Positions 39,136 through 48,819 of a DNA stretch of 64,000 nucleotides are shown piece after piece. A program made the position numbers and the translations under genes. The notes below the pieces were generated by a model, which saw only the letters and a program-made list of their open reading frames with translations, did not search any database and was not told the DNA's origin. The stretch comes from Thiogranum sp. (GTDB lineage: Bacteria; Pseudomonadota; Gammaproteobacteria; DSM-19610): positions 40,574 to 104,573 of the forward strand of contig JAGFJP010000163.1 of assembly GCA_024102665.1 (NCBI GenBank), read 5' to 3'. Within the stretch, counting starts at the first letter, position 1; each line of letters starts with the position of its first letter.

Positions 39136-39420
39136 ATGCCGATTTACGAATATCAATGCACCGAATGCGGTCACGAACTGGAAAAGCTGCAGAAAGTCGG
39201 CGACCCACCCCTGACGGATTGTCCGGTCTGCCACAAGCCGGCGCTGCAAAAGCGCGTTTCGGCGGCGGGTTTCCGCCTCAAGGGCGGCGGCTGGTACGAG
39301 ACCGATTTCAAGAGCAAAAACCGCAAAAACGTCACTAAATCAGATGCCGAGGCAAAGCCGGCCGCGACAGGCGAAAGCGGCGCAAAATCGTCTGCGGGAG
39401 AAGGCAAGAAGGGCGGCTAG
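39136..39420 (+). CDS. FmdB-family zinc-ribbon protein
   Basis: 94 residues. Starts MPIYEYQCTECGHELEKLQ with the four-cysteine ribbon CTEC...CPVC, followed by FRLKGGGWYETDFK. The C-terminal 35 residues are a low-complexity Lys/Ala/Gly tail. The family is regularly found just upstream of aspS in gammaproteobacteria, as here (80-base gap). Function unknown. Confidence 0.93.
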   Translation: MPIYEYQCTECGHELEKLQKVGDPPLTDCPVCHKPALQKRVSAAGFRLKGGGWYETDFKSKNRKNVTKSDAEAKPAATGESGAKSSAGEGKKGG

Positions 39421-39500
39421 CTGTTGTCCAGCGCGGTTCCCAGTCGGTAACATTTCGCCGCCACCTGCCATGCCGGTGACGGCCCAACCCGGATAAGATC

Positions 39501-41294
39501 ATGTCCATGCGCACACACTATTGCGGAGCACTGAACAAAAACCATGTCGACCAGGAGGTTACGCTGGTCGGCTGGGCGCACCGCCGCCGCGACCACGGCG
39601 GCGTGATATTTATCGATCTGCGCGATCGCGAGGGGCGCGTCCAGGTCGTGTTCGATCCCGATGCGGCCGACACCTTCGCTGTCGCTGAAAGCGTTCGCAG
39701 CGAATACGTGCTGCAGGTGCGGGGCCTGGTCAGGCTGCGCCCCGAAGGCACCGCGAACCCTGAGCTGGCGACCGGCGAAATCGAAGTGCTGGGCCGGCAG
39801 CTGGAAGTGCTGAACGCCGCCGAGACGCCACCTTTCCACCTGGACGACGACACGGTATCCGAGGAACACCGCCTGCGTTACCGTTACATCGATCTGCGTC
39901 GCCCGGAAATGCTCAACCGCATCCGCCTGCGTGCGCAGGTCACGCGCGAGCTGCGGCGTTTTCTGGATGACAACGGTTTTCTGGACATCGAGACGCCCAT
40001 CCTGACACGGGCCACGCCGGAAGGCGCCCGCGACTACCTGGTGCCGAGTCGCACCCATCCCGGCGAGTTCTTTGCGCTGCCGCAGTCGCCGCAGCTGTTC
40101 AAGCAGTTGCTGATGATGTCGGGCATCGACCGTTACTACCAGATCGTGCGCTGCTTCCGCGATGAAGACCTGCGCGCCGACCGGCAGCCCGAGTTCACGC
40201 AGCTCGATATCGAGACCTCGTTCCTCGATGAAGACACCATCATGAAATTGATGGAAGCCATGATCCGCGGTCTCTTCGACAAGGTGCTCGGCGTCAAGCT
40301 GGATGATCCTTTCCCGCGCATGACGTACCAGGAAGCCATGCAGCGTTTCGGCTCCGATCGCCCCGATCTGCGGGTGCCGCTGGAGCTGGTCGATGTCGGC
40401 GACCTGATGGTGGGTGTCGATTTCAAGGTGTTCGCCGGTCCGGCGCTGGACCCGAACGGCCGTGTGGCCGCGTTGCGCCTGCCCAAAGGCGGCGAGCTGA
40501 CGCGCAAGGAGATCGACGATTACACCAGGTTTGTCGGTATCTACGGCGCCCGCGGCCTGGCCTATATCAAGGTCAATGAACGCGCCAAAGGCCGCGATGG
40601 ACTGCAGTCGCCGATCCTGAAATTCCTGCCCGACGATGTCATCGAGGCCATCATGCAGCGCACCGGCGCCGGGGATGGCGACCTGGTGTTCTTCGGCGCC
40701 GACAAGGCGCGCATTGTCAACGAAGCGCTGGGCGCCTTGCGCGTCAAACTCGGTGAAGATCGAGGGCTGCTGGAAGGTCAGTGGCGCCCGCTGTGGGTGG
40801 TGGATTTCCCGATGTTCGAATGGGACGAAGGCGAAAAGCGCTGGATGTCACTGCACCATCCCTTCACCTCGCCCAAGGAAGATCATTTGCCGTTGCTGGA
40901 CACGGACCCCGGCGCCTGCCACTCGCGGGCCTACGACATGGTGCTCAACGGCACCGAGCTTGGCGGTGGCTCCATGCGTATTTTCCGCCCTCACGTCCAG
41001 CGGCGGGTGTTCGAGCTGCTCGGCATCAGTGACGAGGAAGCCGATGACAAGTTCGGTTTTCTGCTCAACGCGCTGAAATACGGCTGTCCGCCGCACGGTG
41101 GCCTGGCCTTCGGACTGGACCGGCTGGTGATGTTGATGACGGGCGCCCAGTCGATACGCGAAGTCATGGCGTTCCCCAAGACCCAGACAGCCAGTTGCCT
41201 GCTCACCAATGCGCCTTCGCCGGTGCCGGATGCCCAGTTGAAGGAGCTGAATATCCGCGTGCGCAAGCTTCCGGAGAAGATGGCTGAATCGTGA
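39501..41294 (+). CDS. aspS: Aspartyl-tRNA synthetase
   Basis: 597 residues, class II. OB-fold anticodon-binding domain (1-105) beginning RTHYCGAL, motif 2 [20 protein letters not shown] in the catalytic domain, the bacterial GAD insertion at about 285-420, and motif 3 [17 protein letters not shown] 39507 (MRTHYCGAL) is as likely as 39501. Length is that of the bacterial-type enzyme; whether it also charges tRNA-Asn depends on gatCAB, which is not visible here. Overlaps nudB by 4 bases. Confidence 0.98.
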   Translation: MSMRTHYCGALNKNHVDQEVTLVGWAHRRRDHGGVIFIDLRDREGRVQVVFDPDAADTFAVAESVRSEYVLQVRGLVRLRPEGTANPELATGEIEVLGRQLEVLNAAETPPFHLDDDTVSEEHRLRYRYIDLRRPEMLNRIRLRAQVTRELRRFLDDNGFLDIETPILTRATPEGARDYLVPSRTHPGEFFALPQSPQLFKQLLMMSGIDRYYQIVRCFRDEDLRADRQPEFTQLDIETSFLDEDTIMKLMEAMIRGLFDKVLGVKLDDPFPRMTYQEAMQRFGSDRPDLRVPLELVDVGDLMVGVDFKVFAGPALDPNGRVAALRLPKGGELTRKEIDDYTRFVGIYGARGLAYIKVNERAKGRDGLQSPILKFLPDDVIEAIMQRTGAGDGDLVFFGADKARIVNEALGALRVKLGEDRGLLEGQWRPLWVVDFPMFEWDEGEKRWMSLHHPFTSPKEDHLPLLDTDPGACHSRAYDMVLNGTELGGGSMRIFRPHVQRRVFELLGISDEEADDKFGFLLNALKYGCPPHGGLAFGLDRLVMLMTGAQSIREVMAFPKTQTASCLLTNAPSPVPDAQLKELNIRVRKLPEKMAES

Positions 41295-41731
41295 GCGCGG
41301 GTTACAAGCGGCCGGAATCGGTACTGGTCATTATCCATAGCAGTGATCATCAGGTGCTGTTGCTCGAGCGGCAGGAACCGGCCGGCTACTGGCAGTCGGT
41401 GACCGGCAGTCTGGACTGGGACGAAGACCCGCGCGCGGCGGCTGTCCGCGAAGTGCGGGAAGAGACCGGTCTCGACGTGCGGGATCAGCTCGTCGACTGC
41501 GGTTACTGCAACAGCTTCGAAATCCTGCCGGCGTGGCGTTCGCGTTATGCGCCGGATGTCAGCAAAAACACCGAGCACGTTTTCCTGGCCGAAATTCCCG
41601 ACGCCGTCAGCGTGCAGATCAATCCCGCAGAACATCGCCAGGCGCAGTGGCTTCCCGCGCCGGTGGCGGCCTTGCGCGCGAGTTCCTACACCAACCAGGC
41701 GGCGATAGAGCGATTGTTGTTGAAGAGATAA
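41291..41731 (+). CDS. nudB: Dihydroneopterin triphosphate diphosphatase
   Basis: 146 residues from GTG 41291, overlapping aspS by 4 bases. The Nudix box is present ([20 protein letters not shown] then TGLDV); Ser replaces the second Gly of the usual GG. The N-terminal [14 protein letters not shown] block matches NudB, which removes pyrophosphate from dihydroneopterin triphosphate in folate synthesis. The aspS-nudB-yebC-ruvC order supports the name. Confidence 0.93.
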   Translation: MSAGYKRPESVLVIIHSSDHQVLLLERQEPAGYWQSVTGSLDWDEDPRAAAVREVREETGLDVRDQLVDCGYCNSFEILPAWRSRYAPDVSKNTEHVFLAEIPDAVSVQINPAEHRQAQWLPAPVAALRASSYTNQAAIERLLLKR

Positions 41732-41829
41732 GCACGGCCCGCAGTAGATGTGCGGTGAGAAATGCGGGCTGGTTCCCGACGGCCGTTCTGCAGGCGCCCG
41801 GCGGGCCGCTGACGCCGCCTGCCTGTCAA

Positions 41830-41838
41830 TGCTAGAAT
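41830..41838 (+). promoter_or_regulatory. Possible extended -10 promoter of yebC
   Basis: TGCTAGAAT, 33 bases before the yebC ATG at 41871, fits an extended -10 box; the leader would be about 25 bases. Confidence 0.4.
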
Positions 41839-41870
41839 CGCGCCCATTCGAATTCCCGAGCGAGGAACTC

Positions 41871-42614
41871 ATGGCTGGACACAGTAAGTGGGCCAATATT
41901 CAGCATCGCAAGAACGCCCAGGACGCCAAGCGCGGCAAGGTTTTCACCAAGCTGATCCGCGAAATCACCGTCGCGGCACGCACCGGCGACCCCGACCCGG
42001 CGGCAAATCCGCGCCTGCGCCTGGCGGTCGACAAGGCCCTCAGCGCCAATATGACCAAGGACACCATCGAGCGCGCCATCAAACGCGGGGCCGGTGTCCA
42101 GGACGGTGAGAATTACGAGGAAATCCGCTACGAAGGCTACGGACCCGGCGGCGTGGCGGTGATGGTCGACTGCATGACCGACAACCGCAACCGCACCGTG
42201 TCGGAAGTGCGCCACGCATTCACCAAGGCGGGCGGCAATCTCGGCACCAGCGGTTCGGTGGCGTTCCAGTTCACCCAGACCGGGATCCTCAGTTTTCCGG
42301 CCGGCAGTAACGAGGACACCATCATGGAAGCCGCGCTCGAGGCCGGCGCCCAGGACGTGGTGACCAACGACGACGGTTCGGTCGATGTGTTGACCGCTCC
42401 CGAAGACTTCGTCAACGTCAAGGAGGCCATGACTGCCGCGGGCTTCGTGCCGGAAGCGGCCGAGGTCACCATGCGCGCGGAAAACACCACGCCGCTGGGC
42501 CGGGATGATGCCGAGAAAATGTTGCGTATGCTGGAACGGCTCGAAGATCTCGACGACGTCCAGGAAGTCTATTCCAACGCGGACATTCCCGAGGACATTC
42601 TTGCGGAACTCTAG
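41871..42614 (+). CDS. yebC: YebC/TACO1-family protein
   Basis: 247 residues from ATG 41871 ([21 protein letters not shown]), where the family always begins; the frame open from 41748 is not used. Reported as a DNA-binding regulator in some bacteria and as a translation factor relieving stalls at proline runs in others. Three-domain layout is complete. Followed by ruvC, whose likely TTG start overlaps its last codons by 14 bases. Confidence 0.97.
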   Translation: MAGHSKWANIQHRKNAQDAKRGKVFTKLIREITVAARTGDPDPAANPRLRLAVDKALSANMTKDTIERAIKRGAGVQDGENYEEIRYEGYGPGGVAVMVDCMTDNRNRTVSEVRHAFTKAGGNLGTSGSVAFQFTQTGILSFPAGSNEDTIMEAALEAGAQDVVTNDDGSVDVLTAPEDFVNVKEAMTAAGFVPEAAEVTMRAENTTPLGRDDAEKMLRMLERLEDLDDVQEVYSNADIPEDILAEL

Positions 42615-43131
42615 CGCAAGAATCCTCGGCATCGACCCCGGCTCGCGGCTGATGGGTTATGGTCTGATCGACAGCGATGGCAGCCGCTCGCGCTACGTCG
42701 CCAGTGGTTGCCTCAAGGTCAGCGGCGACAGTCTGCCCGACAAGCTGGGCCTGATATTCCGCGAGCTCAGCGAGCTGATCGCCGAGTACCGGCCGCAGCA
42801 GCTGGCCATCGAAAACGTCTTCATGCACCGCAATGCCGATTCCGCCCTGAAACTGGGCCAGGCGCGCGGCGCGGCCATATGCGCGGCGGTGACGCGCGAT
42901 CTGCCGGTGTCCGAATATGCGCCGCGCGAAATCAAGCAGGCGGTGGTGGGCAAGGGTGGCGCCGACAAGCAACAGGTGCAGCACATGGTGCGGGTGCTGC
43001 TCAATCTGTCCGAAACGCCGGCGGCCGACGCCGCGGACGCGCTGGCCATCGCGCTGTGTCACTGTTACCAGCGCAACGCCCTGGAGCGTGTCGCCGGCGT
43101 AACCCGGCTGCGCGGGGGACGTCTGCGATGA
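42601..43131 (+). CDS. ruvC: Holliday junction resolvase RuvC
   Basis: 176 residues if started at TTG 42601, the first start-like codon before the conserved [14 protein letters not shown] lies about 7 bases upstream. There is no ATG or GTG between the yebC frame and this motif. Catalytic acidic residues are visible at D12 (GIDPGS), E in IENVFM, and the paired Asp in [11 protein letters not shown]. RuvC cuts Holliday junctions in a complex with RuvAB. Overlaps yebC by 14 bases and ruvA by 4. Confidence 0.95.
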   Translation: MRNSSARILGIDPGSRLMGYGLIDSDGSRSRYVASGCLKVSGDSLPDKLGLIFRELSELIAEYRPQQLAIENVFMHRNADSALKLGQARGAAICAAVTRDLPVSEYAPREIKQAVVGKGGADKQQVQHMVRVLLNLSETPAADAADALAIALCHCYQRNALERVAGVTRLRGGRLR

Positions 43132-43733
43132 TCGGATTCCTGCGCGGCATACTGCGCGAAAAGCAGCCGCCCGGCCTGCTGCTGGAAGTGCAGGGCGTCG
43201 GCTACGAGGTCGAGGCGCCGATGACGACTTTCTATGATCTGCCGGCCATCGGCGAACCGCTGACGCTGTTCACTCACCTGGCGGTGCGCGAGGATGCGCA
43301 CACCCTGTACGGCTTCAGCAAGCTTTCCGATCGCGCCCTGTTCCGCAGCCTGATCAAGGTCAACGGCGTCGGCGCCAAACTGGCGCTCACCATTCTGTCA
43401 GGCATGGACGCCAATCACTTCGCCGCCTGCGTGCAGGCCGGTGACACCGCTGCGCTGGTCAGATTGCCGGGCGTCGGCAAGAAAACCGCTGAGCGGCTGG
43501 TGGTGGAAATGCGTGACCGCCTGAGTGACTGGGATGTGCCCGCGGGCGCCGCGCGCAGTGCGTCGGGCGCGGCCGTGCCCGATGTCGCCAACCCGGTGGA
43601 AGAGGCGGTCAGCGCCCTGATCGCCCTGGGCTATAAGCCGCAGGACGCCAGCCGCATGGTGCGGGCCATCGATACCGAAGATCTCGCCACCGAAAACATC
43701 ATCCGCGCCGCGCTGCAGGCTACGGTCAGGTAA
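43128..43733 (+). CDS. ruvA: Holliday junction branch-migration protein RuvA
   Basis: 201 residues from ATG 43128, overlapping the ruvC stop as ATGA. N-terminal OB fold ([12 protein letters not shown]), helix-hairpin-helix motifs ([15 protein letters not shown] and [16 protein letters not shown]) that bind the junction, and a C-terminal domain III that contacts RuvB ([19 protein letters not shown]). In most relatives ruvB follows directly; here two minus-strand genes lie between. Confidence 0.97.
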   Translation: MIGFLRGILREKQPPGLLLEVQGVGYEVEAPMTTFYDLPAIGEPLTLFTHLAVREDAHTLYGFSKLSDRALFRSLIKVNGVGAKLALTILSGMDANHFAACVQAGDTAALVRLPGVGKKTAERLVVEMRDRLSDWDVPAGAARSASGAAVPDVANPVEEAVSALIALGYKPQDASRMVRAIDTEDLATENIIRAALQATVR

Positions 43734-43739
43734 ACGCGG

Positions 43740-44576
43740 TCAAGCCGTCAGCGCCGCGGCGTGCCAGGCAAGGTGTTCGCCGATAAAAGTGGCGATGAAA
43801 TGATAGCTGTGATCATAGCCGTCCTGCATGCGCAGGGTCAGAGGGAAATCGCGGGCTGCGCAGGCGGCCTGCAACTGTTGCGGATGCAGTTGTTCGGCAA
43901 GAAACTCGTCCGCCGTGCCCTGGTCGATCAGTAACGGCACCGGTTTCGCGCCGGCCTCGATGAGGCAGGTCGCGTCCCAGGCTTTCCAGGCTTCCCGGTC
44001 CTCGCCGAGATACGTAGAGAAACAGTTCTCGCCCCAGGGGCTGCGGACCGGGTTGCAGATCGGCGCGAACGCCGACATCGATCGATAGCTGTGCGGATTT
44101 TTCAGGGCGCAGATCAAAGCCCCGTGTCCGCCCATGGAATGACCGGAGATGGATTTCAGTCCCGGCACCAGCGGCAGCGTGGCTTCCACCAGTTCCGGCA
44201 GCTCGCGCGTGACGTAGTCATACATCCGGTAGTTCTGCGACCAGGGCGCGCGGGTGGCGTTGATGTAGAACCCCGCACCCTGTCCCAGGTCGTAGCGGTC
44301 CGGGTCATCGGGCACATGGTCACCGCGCGGACTGGTGTCAGGGATGATCAATGCCAGACCGAGTTCCGCTGCGTAACGCTGGGCACCGGCCTTGACGCGG
44401 AAATTGTCGTCAGTGCAGGTCAGGCCCGATAGCCAGTACAGCGCCGGCACCTGCTGCGTCTCCGCCGCCGGCGGCAGATAGACCGAAAAGGTCATGAGGC
44501 AATCGCAGCTTTGCGATTCGTGCTGATAGCGGTTCAGGTAACCGCCGAATTCCTTGATGCTTTCGATTTTCTTCAC
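43740..44576 (-). CDS. fghA: S-formylglutathione hydrolase
   Basis: 278 residues of the esterase D family. Nucleophile Ser in GHSMGGHGALI, with family blocks YWLSGLTCTDDNF, DTSPRG and the C-terminal His in DGYDHSYHFI. It splits S-formylglutathione to formate and glutathione, the second step of glutathione-linked formaldehyde removal. Lies 9 bases after adhC on the same strand; the pair interrupts ruvA and ruvB. Confidence 0.96.
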   Translation of the reverse strand: MKKIESIKEFGGYLNRYQHESQSCDCLMTFSVYLPPAAETQQVPALYWLSGLTCTDDNFRVKAGAQRYAAELGLALIIPDTSPRGDHVPDDPDRYDLGQGAGFYINATRAPWSQNYRMYDYVTRELPELVEATLPLVPGLKSISGHSMGGHGALICALKNPHSYRSMSAFAPICNPVRSPWGENCFSTYLGEDREAWKAWDATCLIEAGAKPVPLLIDQGTADEFLAEQLHPQQLQAACAARDFPLTLRMQDGYDHSYHFIATFIGEHLAWHAAALTA

Positions 44577-44585
44577 CGGGCAGCC

Positions 44586-45695
44586 CTAAAAAACAATGAC
44601 CGAGCGAATGCTCTTGCCTTCGTGCATCAGGTCAAAGGCCTTGTTGATGTCTTCCAGCGGCATGGTGTGCGTGACCATGGAATCCAGTTCGATCTGGCCG
44701 TTCAGATAGCGGTCGACATAACCCGGCAGCTCGGTGCGGCCCTTGACGCCGCCGAATGCCGTGCCCTTCCAGGTGCGCCCGGTGACCAGCTGGAACGGAC
44801 GTGTGCAGATTTCCTGGCCGGCGCCGGCGACGCCGATGATGGTGGAGACGCCCCAGCCCATGTGACAGCATTCCAGCGCCTCGCGCATCACGTGCACATT
44901 GCCGATGCATTCGAAGGAATAGTCGACCCCGCCGCTGGTGATGTTCTTCACGGCTTCGGTGACGCTGACATCGAGTTCAGAGGGATTGATGAAATCCGTC
45001 GCGCCGAGCGCTTTCGCCATCGCGAACTTGTCCGCGTTCAGGTCGATGGCGATGATGCGGCCGGCCTGCGCCATCACCGCGCCCTGTATCACCGACAGAC
45101 CGATGCCGCCGAGGCCGAATACCGCCACTGTCGAACCCGCTTCCACTTTCGCGGTGTTGAGCACGGCGCCGATGCCGGTGGTCACGCCGCAGCCCAGCAG
45201 ACAGACCTTGTCCAGCGGCGCCTCCGGATTGATTCTGGCGAGCGCGATTTCCGGCACCACCGTGTATTCGGAAAACGTCGAGCAGCCCATGTAGTGATAG
45301 ATCGGTTTGCCGTTTTGGGAAAAGCGCCGCGTCCCGTCCGGCATGTACCCGGTCCACACGGTGGAGGCAATGGACTGGCACAGGTTGGTTTTCGTCGAAC
45401 GGCAGTATTCGCACTCGCCGCACTCGGGAATATACAACGGGATGACGTGATCGCCGGATTTCAGGGTCTTGACACCAGGACCGCACTCAACGACTTCGCA
45501 GCCGCCCTCGTGACCCAGCACGCACGGGAAAGCGCCTTCCGGGTCGTCACCGGACAATGTGAAGGCGTCGGTATGGCACACACCCGATGCCACCACCCGC
45601 AGCAGAACTTCGCCTTCGCGAGGTCCCTCTACGTCGATTTCCTCGATGGACAGGGGCTGTCTGGCTTGCCAGGCGACTGCGGCTCTCGCTTTCAT
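44586..45695 (-). CDS. adhC: S-(hydroxymethyl)glutathione dehydrogenase (class III alcohol dehydrogenase)
   Basis: 369 residues from ATG 45695, preceded by AAGGAG; the frame upstream to 45737 lacks family sequence. Zinc ligands: catalytic site in [10 protein letters not shown] and [10 protein letters not shown], structural site in [18 protein letters not shown]-binding GLGGIG. It oxidises the formaldehyde-glutathione adduct. Together with fghA it forms a two-gene detoxification operon; no FrmR-type regulator is adjacent. Confidence 0.97.
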   Translation of the reverse strand: MKARAAVAWQARQPLSIEEIDVEGPREGEVLLRVVASGVCHTDAFTLSGDDPEGAFPCVLGHEGGCEVVECGPGVKTLKSGDHVIPLYIPECGECEYCRSTKTNLCQSIASTVWTGYMPDGTRRFSQNGKPIYHYMGCSTFSEYTVVPEIALARINPEAPLDKVCLLGCGVTTGIGAVLNTAKVEAGSTVAVFGLGGIGLSVIQGAVMAQAGRIIAIDLNADKFAMAKALGATDFINPSELDVSVTEAVKNITSGGVDYSFECIGNVHVMREALECCHMGWGVSTIIGVAGAGQEICTRPFQLVTGRTWKGTAFGGVKGRTELPGYVDRYLNGQIELDSMVTHTMPLEDINKAFDLMHEGKSIRSVIVF

Positions 45696-45841
45696 GGTGA
45701 CTCCTTGGATCCGGGTGTGCTGACCGGCTGGTTTCACAAACCTGCCAGGGGCGCCATAACCTACAGGAATTAACGATCGAGAACAATTTGCCGGAGCCGG
45801 GGCGCTGTACCGTTTTCGGCGGACGCTGTATCCTCAGCGCC

Positions 45842-46879
<1,038 letters not shown>

Positions 46880-46898
46880 TCCAGAAGTCTGTCCCGTC

Positions 46899-48059
46899 TC
46901 ACTCGATTTCCGGCAAACGCAGGGTGCGGGTATCGGCCTGCGCCTTGCGCTCGGGTAGCAGCGGACGCAGTTTTTCCAGGACGCGTTCGCCGGTGGCGCG
47001 ATAGGCGGTCAGCTTGCCGCCATAGAGACTGAGCACCCGCGCATTGTGCGCCTTGTCACTGTAGAGCAGGGTATCGCGCGAGCGGTGAAAGGCGACACCG
47101 GCGGCCTGCGGCAGTACCCGCAGGCCGGCAAAGGCGTCGACAATTGCCCTGGTGTCTACCGCTGCGAAATAGTGGTTGTACACCGTCAGCAGGTAATCGA
47201 TTTCCTTGTCGAGCGGGCGCACCTGCGCCGGGTCGCCATGGTACAGCGTCTCGGTGGTCCCCAGCAGGATCTGCTGCTTCCACGGCATTACGAACACCGC
47301 GCGCCCGTCCTGCGGCGCCTCGAGATAGTACATGCCCTGCTTCAGTTCGCCGCGCAGCAGGAGATGCGTCCCCTGCACCAGTTCCACGGGCGGTTTCTGT
47401 GACGGCGGCTGAATCGTTTCCAGCACGCGATTCACCCACGGCCCTGCCGTATTGACCAGGATGGCGGCCTGCAGTGAATGAGTCACATCCTGCTGCCGGT
47501 AGACAATCCGGCAGGCGCGATGATCACAGTCCGCGTGCTGGAAACGGCAGCCTGTGCGCACCTCGGCACCGAGGCTTTCGGCGGAAGCCAGCACCGCGCG
47601 CGTCAGCGCGGCGTCATCGGTCTGCGCGTCATGATAGCGAAACACCCGTTGCAGCCCGCGGTTGCGCAGGCCGTCGAGGTGCGACCACTGCGAGCGGGGC
47701 AGGGAACTGAAGCCCTTGCCGCCGAGCAGCGCGTACAGGCTCAGGCCCAGCGCGATCTTCCAGGACCGGCGCGCAGTGTCCTCGTAGACCGGGATGTGAA
47801 ACGGTTTGAGTTGCACCAGGTGTGGCGCATTGCGCAGCAGGCGTTCGCGTTCCACCAGGCATTCACGCACCAGGCGCAAGCGCCCGCTTTCCAGGTAGCG
47901 CAGTCCGCCGTGAATCAGTTTGGAGGATTTGCTGGAAGTGCCTGCGGCGGGCTGCGGGTACTGCTCCAGCACCAGCACGCGCCAGCCGGCCGCGGCGCCG
48001 GCCTGCGCCACCGCGGCGCCGTGTATGCCGGCGCCGATGACGACGATGTCATAGTCCAT
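46899..48059 (-). CDS. glpD: Glycerol-3-phosphate dehydrogenase, FAD-dependent, short form
   Basis: 386 residues against about 500 in E. coli GlpD. The FAD-binding and substrate parts are complete: VIGAGIHGAAVA at the start, SSKLIHGGLRYLE, GTHLLLRG, LGTTETLYHGDP and SLYGGKLTAYR near the end. The C-terminal alpha-helical DAO_C domain is absent; the gene ends cleanly with no homologous remnant visible downstream (20 bases to ruvB). It oxidises glycerol-3-phosphate to dihydroxyacetone phosphate. Its start overlaps the upstream GDPD gene by 11 bases. Confidence 0.88.
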   Translation of the reverse strand: MDYDIVVIGAGIHGAAVAQAGAAAGWRVLVLEQYPQPAAGTSSKSSKLIHGGLRYLESGRLRLVRECLVERERLLRNAPHLVQLKPFHIPVYEDTARRSWKIALGLSLYALLGGKGFSSLPRSQWSHLDGLRNRGLQRVFRYHDAQTDDAALTRAVLASAESLGAEVRTGCRFQHADCDHRACRIVYRQQDVTHSLQAAILVNTAGPWVNRVLETIQPPSQKPPVELVQGTHLLLRGELKQGMYYLEAPQDGRAVFVMPWKQQILLGTTETLYHGDPAQVRPLDKEIDYLLTVYNHYFAAVDTRAIVDAFAGLRVLPQAAGVAFHRSRDTLLYSDKAHNARVLSLYGGKLTAYRATGERVLEKLRPLLPERKAQADTRTLRLPEIE

Positions 48060-48819
48060 GCCGGCAGGCCCTGCGGCAAAGGACCGGGTGCATCAGCAGG
48101 GTGCCGATAGCCGCCGTTTCGATCAGCTCGACACCGCGTTGCGCCCAGGCCAGCGCGGCATCCGCATCGCGTATGTCATACAGCATCCAGCGCCAGTCTC
48201 CGGGCCAGGGCGTCGATCCCGCGGGCAACTTTGTTTCGTTGCAGATCAGGTAGTGCGGTTGCAGTTGCCGCGCCTGCTGCAGGTGCGCTTCATCGTAACG
48301 CGACAACACCCAGCCGATCTCCGGCGCTCGCCTGCGTTGCGCGTAGGCCAGCGCCGCAAGGTCGAACGAAATCAGCACACAGCGATCGCGACAGGCGTCG
48401 AGCTGCTGCAGTAGCGCATCCATCACTTTTTCCAGTCCCCAGCGCTGCAGGCTTTCGGTCTTGATTTCCACCATGGCGCGCGCTTCGGGAAACGCGGCCA
48501 GGCGTTGCATAACATCGCCGAGCGCGGACACCGGCAGCGGCGCGAAACGCTCGCCGAAGCGTTCCGGTTCGTGCACGCTGATGTCCTCGAGTTGATCGCC
48601 GCGTGTGTCGAACACCGAACGCGCGCAACCGGCGGTGCGCAGGAAGTCCGCGTCGTGCAACAGAATGAATTCGCCGTCTGCGCACATCTGTACATCGAAT
48701 TCCACCCAGCAGGCGCCGGCCGCCAGCGCGGCTTGCAGTCCCGCCCAGGTATTTTCCGGGTAGGCATCCAGGTAACCGCGGTGCGCCACCAGCAAAGGGA
48801 TCGGCGAATCTTCAGGCAT
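48049..48819 (-). CDS. Glycerophosphodiester phosphodiesterase, cytosolic type
   Basis: 256 residues from ATG 48819, overlapping glpK by 8 bases; the longer frame to 49398 is antisense-like noise inside glpK. Motifs of the GDPD family: VAHRGYLDAYPENT, VEFDVQMCADGEFILLHD, and MVEIKTE. No signal peptide, so it acts in the cytosol, like UgpQ. It frees glycerol-3-phosphate from deacylated phospholipids, feeding GlpD next to it. Confidence 0.9.
   Translation of the reverse strand: MPEDSPIPLLVAHRGYLDAYPENTWAGLQAALAAGACWVEFDVQMCADGEFILLHDADFLRTAGCARSVFDTRGDQLEDISVHEPERFGERFAPLPVSALGDVMQRLAAFPEARAMVEIKTESLQRWGLEKVMDALLQQLDACRDRCVLISFDLAALAYAQRRRAPEIGWVLSRYDEAHLQQARQLQPHYLICNETKLPAGSTPWPGDWRWMLYDIRDADAALAWAQRGVELIETAAIGTLLMHPVLCRRACRHGL

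Noticed and set aside
42601..43131. ruvC as a pseudogene because it lacks ATG
   Set aside because: All catalytic residues and full length are present, and a spaced TTG start is available.
46899..48059. glpD as a truncated pseudogene
   Set aside because: The frame is intact, ends cleanly, and the FAD and substrate motifs are complete; short forms are known in the wider family.
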